Assembly (NCBI GenBank): GCA_946624155.1
Contig: CAMORU010000002.1
Location: 104,456-168,455 of the forward strand
Length of the DNA: 64,000 nucleotides
From: an uncultured Caryophanales bacterium
GTDB taxonomy: Bacteria > Bacillota_I > Bacilli_A > RFN20 > CAG-826
Reading direction: 5' to 3'
The stretch's first letter is position 1. Each line of letters begins with the position of its first letter. The notes beneath the pieces were generated by a model that made no database searches, was not told the origin of the DNA, and saw nothing but the letters and a program-made list of their open reading frames with translations. This document shows positions 62,554-64,000 of the stretch, piece after piece. The translations under genes and the position numbers were made by a program.

Positions 62554-63228
62554 ATGACACGACAAGAAAAACGCGAGAAAATCAAAGAAATTAGAGCCCA
62601 AAATCGTGAATTTATTCAACGTTTAAAACCTTTAATTGAGAAGAAATTCCGTACCTCAATGCGTTACGAGGATTCTTTAACCGCGGATGATGGTAAGGTT
62701 TATGTTGATGTTGATTTAACAAATATTGAATCACCATTTTCAGTTTTTTCTTATAATCGTCGTATGGATCCAGAAATCTTTGATTATATTGATCAACAAG
62801 TTTTCTTTCTTAGAGCGGCTATCCCTATTGTTATAAATTTTGATGATGGTGGTAAATATTCCGAAGAAATGAAAGAAAAGATTGCTAAATATGTTAAGCG
62901 TCATTATTCATTAGAGTATGAAGATAAAAGATTAATGCATAGAAAATCTATGTGGTTTGCTTTTATTCTTGTAATTGTCGGAATTATATCGCTTGCTATT
63001 CACTTTGCTATTCTTTTTGGGACTGATAAGAAAATTTCTGCAGTATTTGATGAATTAACTTTAATTTCATCATGGATGTTTATTTGGCAGGGATTAGATA
63101 TGTTTTTGGTATCTGGCCATAGTAAACGTGTTGATATTTATAATTCAGGTCAATTAGCTCTTGCAGAGGTGACATTTGGACCACCTCACACAAACAATAA
63201 TCACAAAAAAGAAGGAGAAACAAAATAA
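62554..63228 (+). CDS. Two-helix membrane protein of unknown function
   Basis: 224 residues from ATG 62554; an upstream in-frame GTG would start inside the terminator and promoter. A long soluble N-terminal part (about 1-130, basic and acidic, [20 protein letters not shown]) precedes two membrane helices (about 132-157 and 168-190) and a soluble tail. No family recognised. Its TAA overlaps the rubrerythrin start by one base, so both share an mRNA. Confidence 0.6.
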   Translation: MTRQEKREKIKEIRAQNREFIQRLKPLIEKKFRTSMRYEDSLTADDGKVYVDVDLTNIESPFSVFSYNRRMDPEIFDYIDQQVFFLRAAIPIVINFDDGGKYSEEMKEKIAKYVKRHYSLEYEDKRLMHRKSMWFAFILVIVGIISLAIHFAILFGTDKKISAVFDELTLISSWMFIWQGLDMFLVSGHSKRVDIYNSGQLALAEVTFGPPHTNNNHKKEGETK

Positions 63229-63767
63229 TGGAACTCAAAGGTAGTCAAACAGAAAAGAATTTACAAACAGCTTTTGCTGGAGAATCTCAAGCAAGAAATA
63301 AGTATACTTATTTTGCATCTAAGGCTAAAAAAGAAGGTTATGAACAAATCGCTGCTATTTTTACTGAAACAGCAGATAATGAAAAAGAACATGCAAAAAT
63401 GTGGTTTAAATACCTTGAAGGTGGCAAAGTAAAATCAACGGTGGAGAACCTTGAAGCTGCTGCAAGTGGCGAAAACTATGAATGGACAGAAATGTACAAA
63501 GAATTCGCCGAAGTAGCAAGAAAAGAAGGTTTTACTGAAATTGCTGAAAAATTTGAAGGTGTTGCCGCTATTGAAAAAGAGCACGAAGAAAGATATCGTG
63601 AACTACTTGCTAAAGTAAAAGGAAACAAAGTGTTTATTGCTCCTGATGTAGTTGTCTGGAAGTGTAGAAACTGCGGACACATTCATGTAGGTAAAGAAGC
63701 ACCTGAAGTTTGTCCAGTTTGCGCTCACGAAAGAGCATACTTTGAACTTAGAGCAAAGAATTATTAA
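63228..63767 (+). CDS. rbr: Rubrerythrin
   Basis: 179 residues. N-terminal ferritin-like diiron domain ([45 protein letters not shown]) and C-terminal rubredoxin domain with the iron site C-x2-C-x12-C-x2-C (from [10 protein letters not shown] to CPVC). It reduces hydrogen peroxide in anaerobes. GAAGGAG lies before the ATG, inside the upstream gene. It supports an anaerobic host. Confidence 0.96.
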   Translation: MELKGSQTEKNLQTAFAGESQARNKYTYFASKAKKEGYEQIAAIFTETADNEKEHAKMWFKYLEGGKVKSTVENLEAAASGENYEWTEMYKEFAEVARKEGFTEIAEKFEGVAAIEKEHEERYRELLAKVKGNKVFIAPDVVVWKCRNCGHIHVGKEAPEVCPVCAHERAYFELRAKNY

Positions 63768-63797
63768 TTTATTAAAATTAGGCGCTAAATATTATTC

Positions 63798-63826
63798 TTG
63801 ATTTTTATATATATTTTTAAGATAAT
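63798..63826 (+). promoter_or_regulatory. Promoter of the tRNA-Asp/tRNA-Phe cluster
   Basis: TTGATT (63798-63803), 17-base spacer, GATAAT (63821-63826), 16 bases before tRNA-Asp. Confidence 0.6.
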
Positions 63827-63842
63827 AGTTATCGCCAATTAC

Positions 63843-63918
63843 GGATCATTGGTCTATCGGTTTATGATGCCTCCCTGTCACGGAGGCGAGACGAGTTCGA
63901 CTCTCGTATGATCCGCCA
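63843..63918 (+). tRNA. tRNA-Asp (anticodon GTC)
   Basis: Acceptor GGATCAT/ATGATCC, anticodon stem CCTCC/GGAGG with loop CTGTCAC (anticodon GTC), normal T-arm ACGAG-TTCGACT-CTCGT, discriminator G, encoded CCA. First of a tRNA cluster that may continue beyond the window. Confidence 0.95.
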
Positions 63919-63924
63919 TTATGT

Positions 63925-64000
<76 letters not shown>

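Overview
The window is AT-rich DNA from a low-GC Gram-positive type anaerobe. Supporting signs are SPase II lipoproteins, purine-rich Shine-Dalgarno sites, MalEFGK/MsmK-type and Opp-type ABC importers, rubrerythrin and CCA-encoding tRNA genes. TGA is used as stop (for example at 21876 and 35956) and TGG for Trp, so the code is the standard one, not the mycoplasma code. The large surface proteins end in a bare transmembrane helix plus basic or charged tail with no LPXTG sorting signal. That fits a poorly known Bacilli lineage near the RF39, Erysipelotrichales or Izemoplasmatales groups; this placement is inference.

Layout. 1-1146 is the 3' end of uvrC. 1383-30150 is an alpha-glucan (starch, maltodextrin, glycogen) locus. 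Two membrane-anchored starch-binding or surface proteins come first. An 11-gene operon follows (5332-21878): a large starch-binding-like lipoprotein, a secreted GH13 amylase or neopullulanase, a lipoprotein, a secreted type I pullulanase, another lipoprotein, a MalE-like binding protein, MalF, MalG, a MalK-like ATPase and two small membrane proteins. Last come the cytoplasmic enzymes glgB, glgP, malQ and an intracellular pullulanase. The model is surface capture and cutting of starch, import of maltodextrins, then internal phosphorolysis and debranching. Near-identical LacI-family-like operators (TGTAAGCGCTT core) and one cre-like site sit at three transcription starts.

30200-36349 holds tRNA-Arg, a 1251-residue modular adhesin-like protein, an ArsB/CitM-like permease and two small genes. 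36438-53569 is a peptide-scavenging locus: an Ig-like lipoprotein, a 1377-residue S8 protease, an oversized OppA-like lipoprotein, another Ig-like lipoprotein, then oppBCDF. Here OppC carries a ~500-residue insertion after its first membrane helix, and OppD and OppF carry long Lys/Glu-rich coiled-coil insertions. A surface nuclease lipoprotein (54880) extends the scavenging theme to nucleic acids.

53604-57165 has an iron alcohol dehydrogenase, the nuclease and rimO. 57196-59840 is a small accessory region behind tRNA-Thr. It holds a winged-helix remnant, a TfoX-N protein, a Schlafen AlbA_2-type regulator, short direct repeats, insertion-sequence-end-like repeat arrays and orphan terminators. 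59841-64000 has a glycosyltransferase, MgtC, two membrane proteins of unknown function, rubrerythrin, tRNA-Asp and a tRNA-Phe with an abnormal T-loop.

A recurring trait is the apparently leaderless gene: several genes have a -10 box only 7-10 bases before the start codon and no Shine-Dalgarno site (21975, 34364, 53604, 59841, 61982, 62554).
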